DNA from: Ichthyophonus hoferi
Lineage: Eukaryota > Opisthokonta > Ichthyosporea > Ichthyophonida > Ichthyophonidae
Direction of reading: 5' to 3'
DNA length: 19,131 nt
Assembly: GCA_002751075.1 (NCBI GenBank)
Contig: NAOQ01000085.1
Span: 47,817-66,947, forward strand
Position numbers and translations under genes: made by a program. Positions 19,038-19,131 of the stretch are shown one piece after another; position 1 is the first letter of the stretch; every line of letters starts with the position of its first letter. The notes under the pieces were generated by a model. That model ran no database searches. It was not told where the DNA came from and saw only the letters and a list, made by a program, of their open reading frames with translations.

Positions 19038-19131
19038 ATTATAACCTAATATTACTATTGGTCTATTATAACCTAGTATTACACTTATGTATTATAACCT
19101 AATATTACCATTGGTCTATTATAACCTAGTA
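19038..19131. repeat. 53-bp minisatellite running off the right edge
   Basis: A 53-base unit begins at 19038 and again at 19091 with attataacctaatattac. Within each unit the related half (ctattataacctagta) recurs, so the array probably grew from a shorter ancestral unit of about 27 bases. It lies in the phosphatase intron just upstream of the first visible exon, and its full length is not visible. Confidence 0.85.

Noticed and set aside
1-19131. CRISPR array, bacterial operon or phage features
   Set aside because: The window has introns and animal gene families; there are no spaced identical repeats with unique spacers, Shine-Dalgarno-led operons or rho-independent terminators. The 15735 hairpin lacks a T-run typical of a terminator.

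Overview
The window looks like nuclear DNA from an animal. It is AT-rich, its genes are split into many short exons with GT..AG introns, and the two genes I can identify are a CCDC6-type coiled-coil protein and a dual-specificity phosphatase of the DUSP14/18/21 type. Compact genes, introns of about 100 bp to 1.2 kb and simple-sequence tracts suit an early-branching invertebrate such as a demosponge. That placement is inference and could be wrong.

Layout: 1-1.5 kb is AT-rich DNA without a recognisable gene. From about 1.5 to 7.2 kb lies an old, heavily decayed retroelement-like fossil on the minus strand: an internal Gag-like region (about 4.24-5.98 kb) between two diverged direct repeats of about 0.9-1.0 kb. 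The left repeat is interrupted by 1.6 kb of related sequence in the opposite orientation. From 7.2 to 9.3 kb there is AT-rich DNA with no convincing gene.

From 9.34 to 14.42 kb the plus strand carries a nine-exon CCDC6 homologue. All splice phases fit and together give a 365-residue, mostly coiled-coil protein; repeats of the coiled coil coincide with exons. From 19.01 down to 16.77 kb the minus strand carries the last four exons of a phosphatase with the complete HCQAGVSRS active-site loop and a natural stop; its 5' part lies beyond the right edge. The two genes are convergent. The 2.35 kb between their stop codons holds a perfect 14-bp hairpin, a YY1-like motif and an unassigned two-exon minus-strand candidate with a Walker A-like motif.

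The sequence gives no sign that the two identified genes act together beyond being neighbours. I found no convincing new biological system. The points most worth a second look are the ORF-like unit shared by the retroelement's terminal repeats and the nested DNA, the exon-repeat structure of the CCDC6 gene, and the unassigned exon pair.
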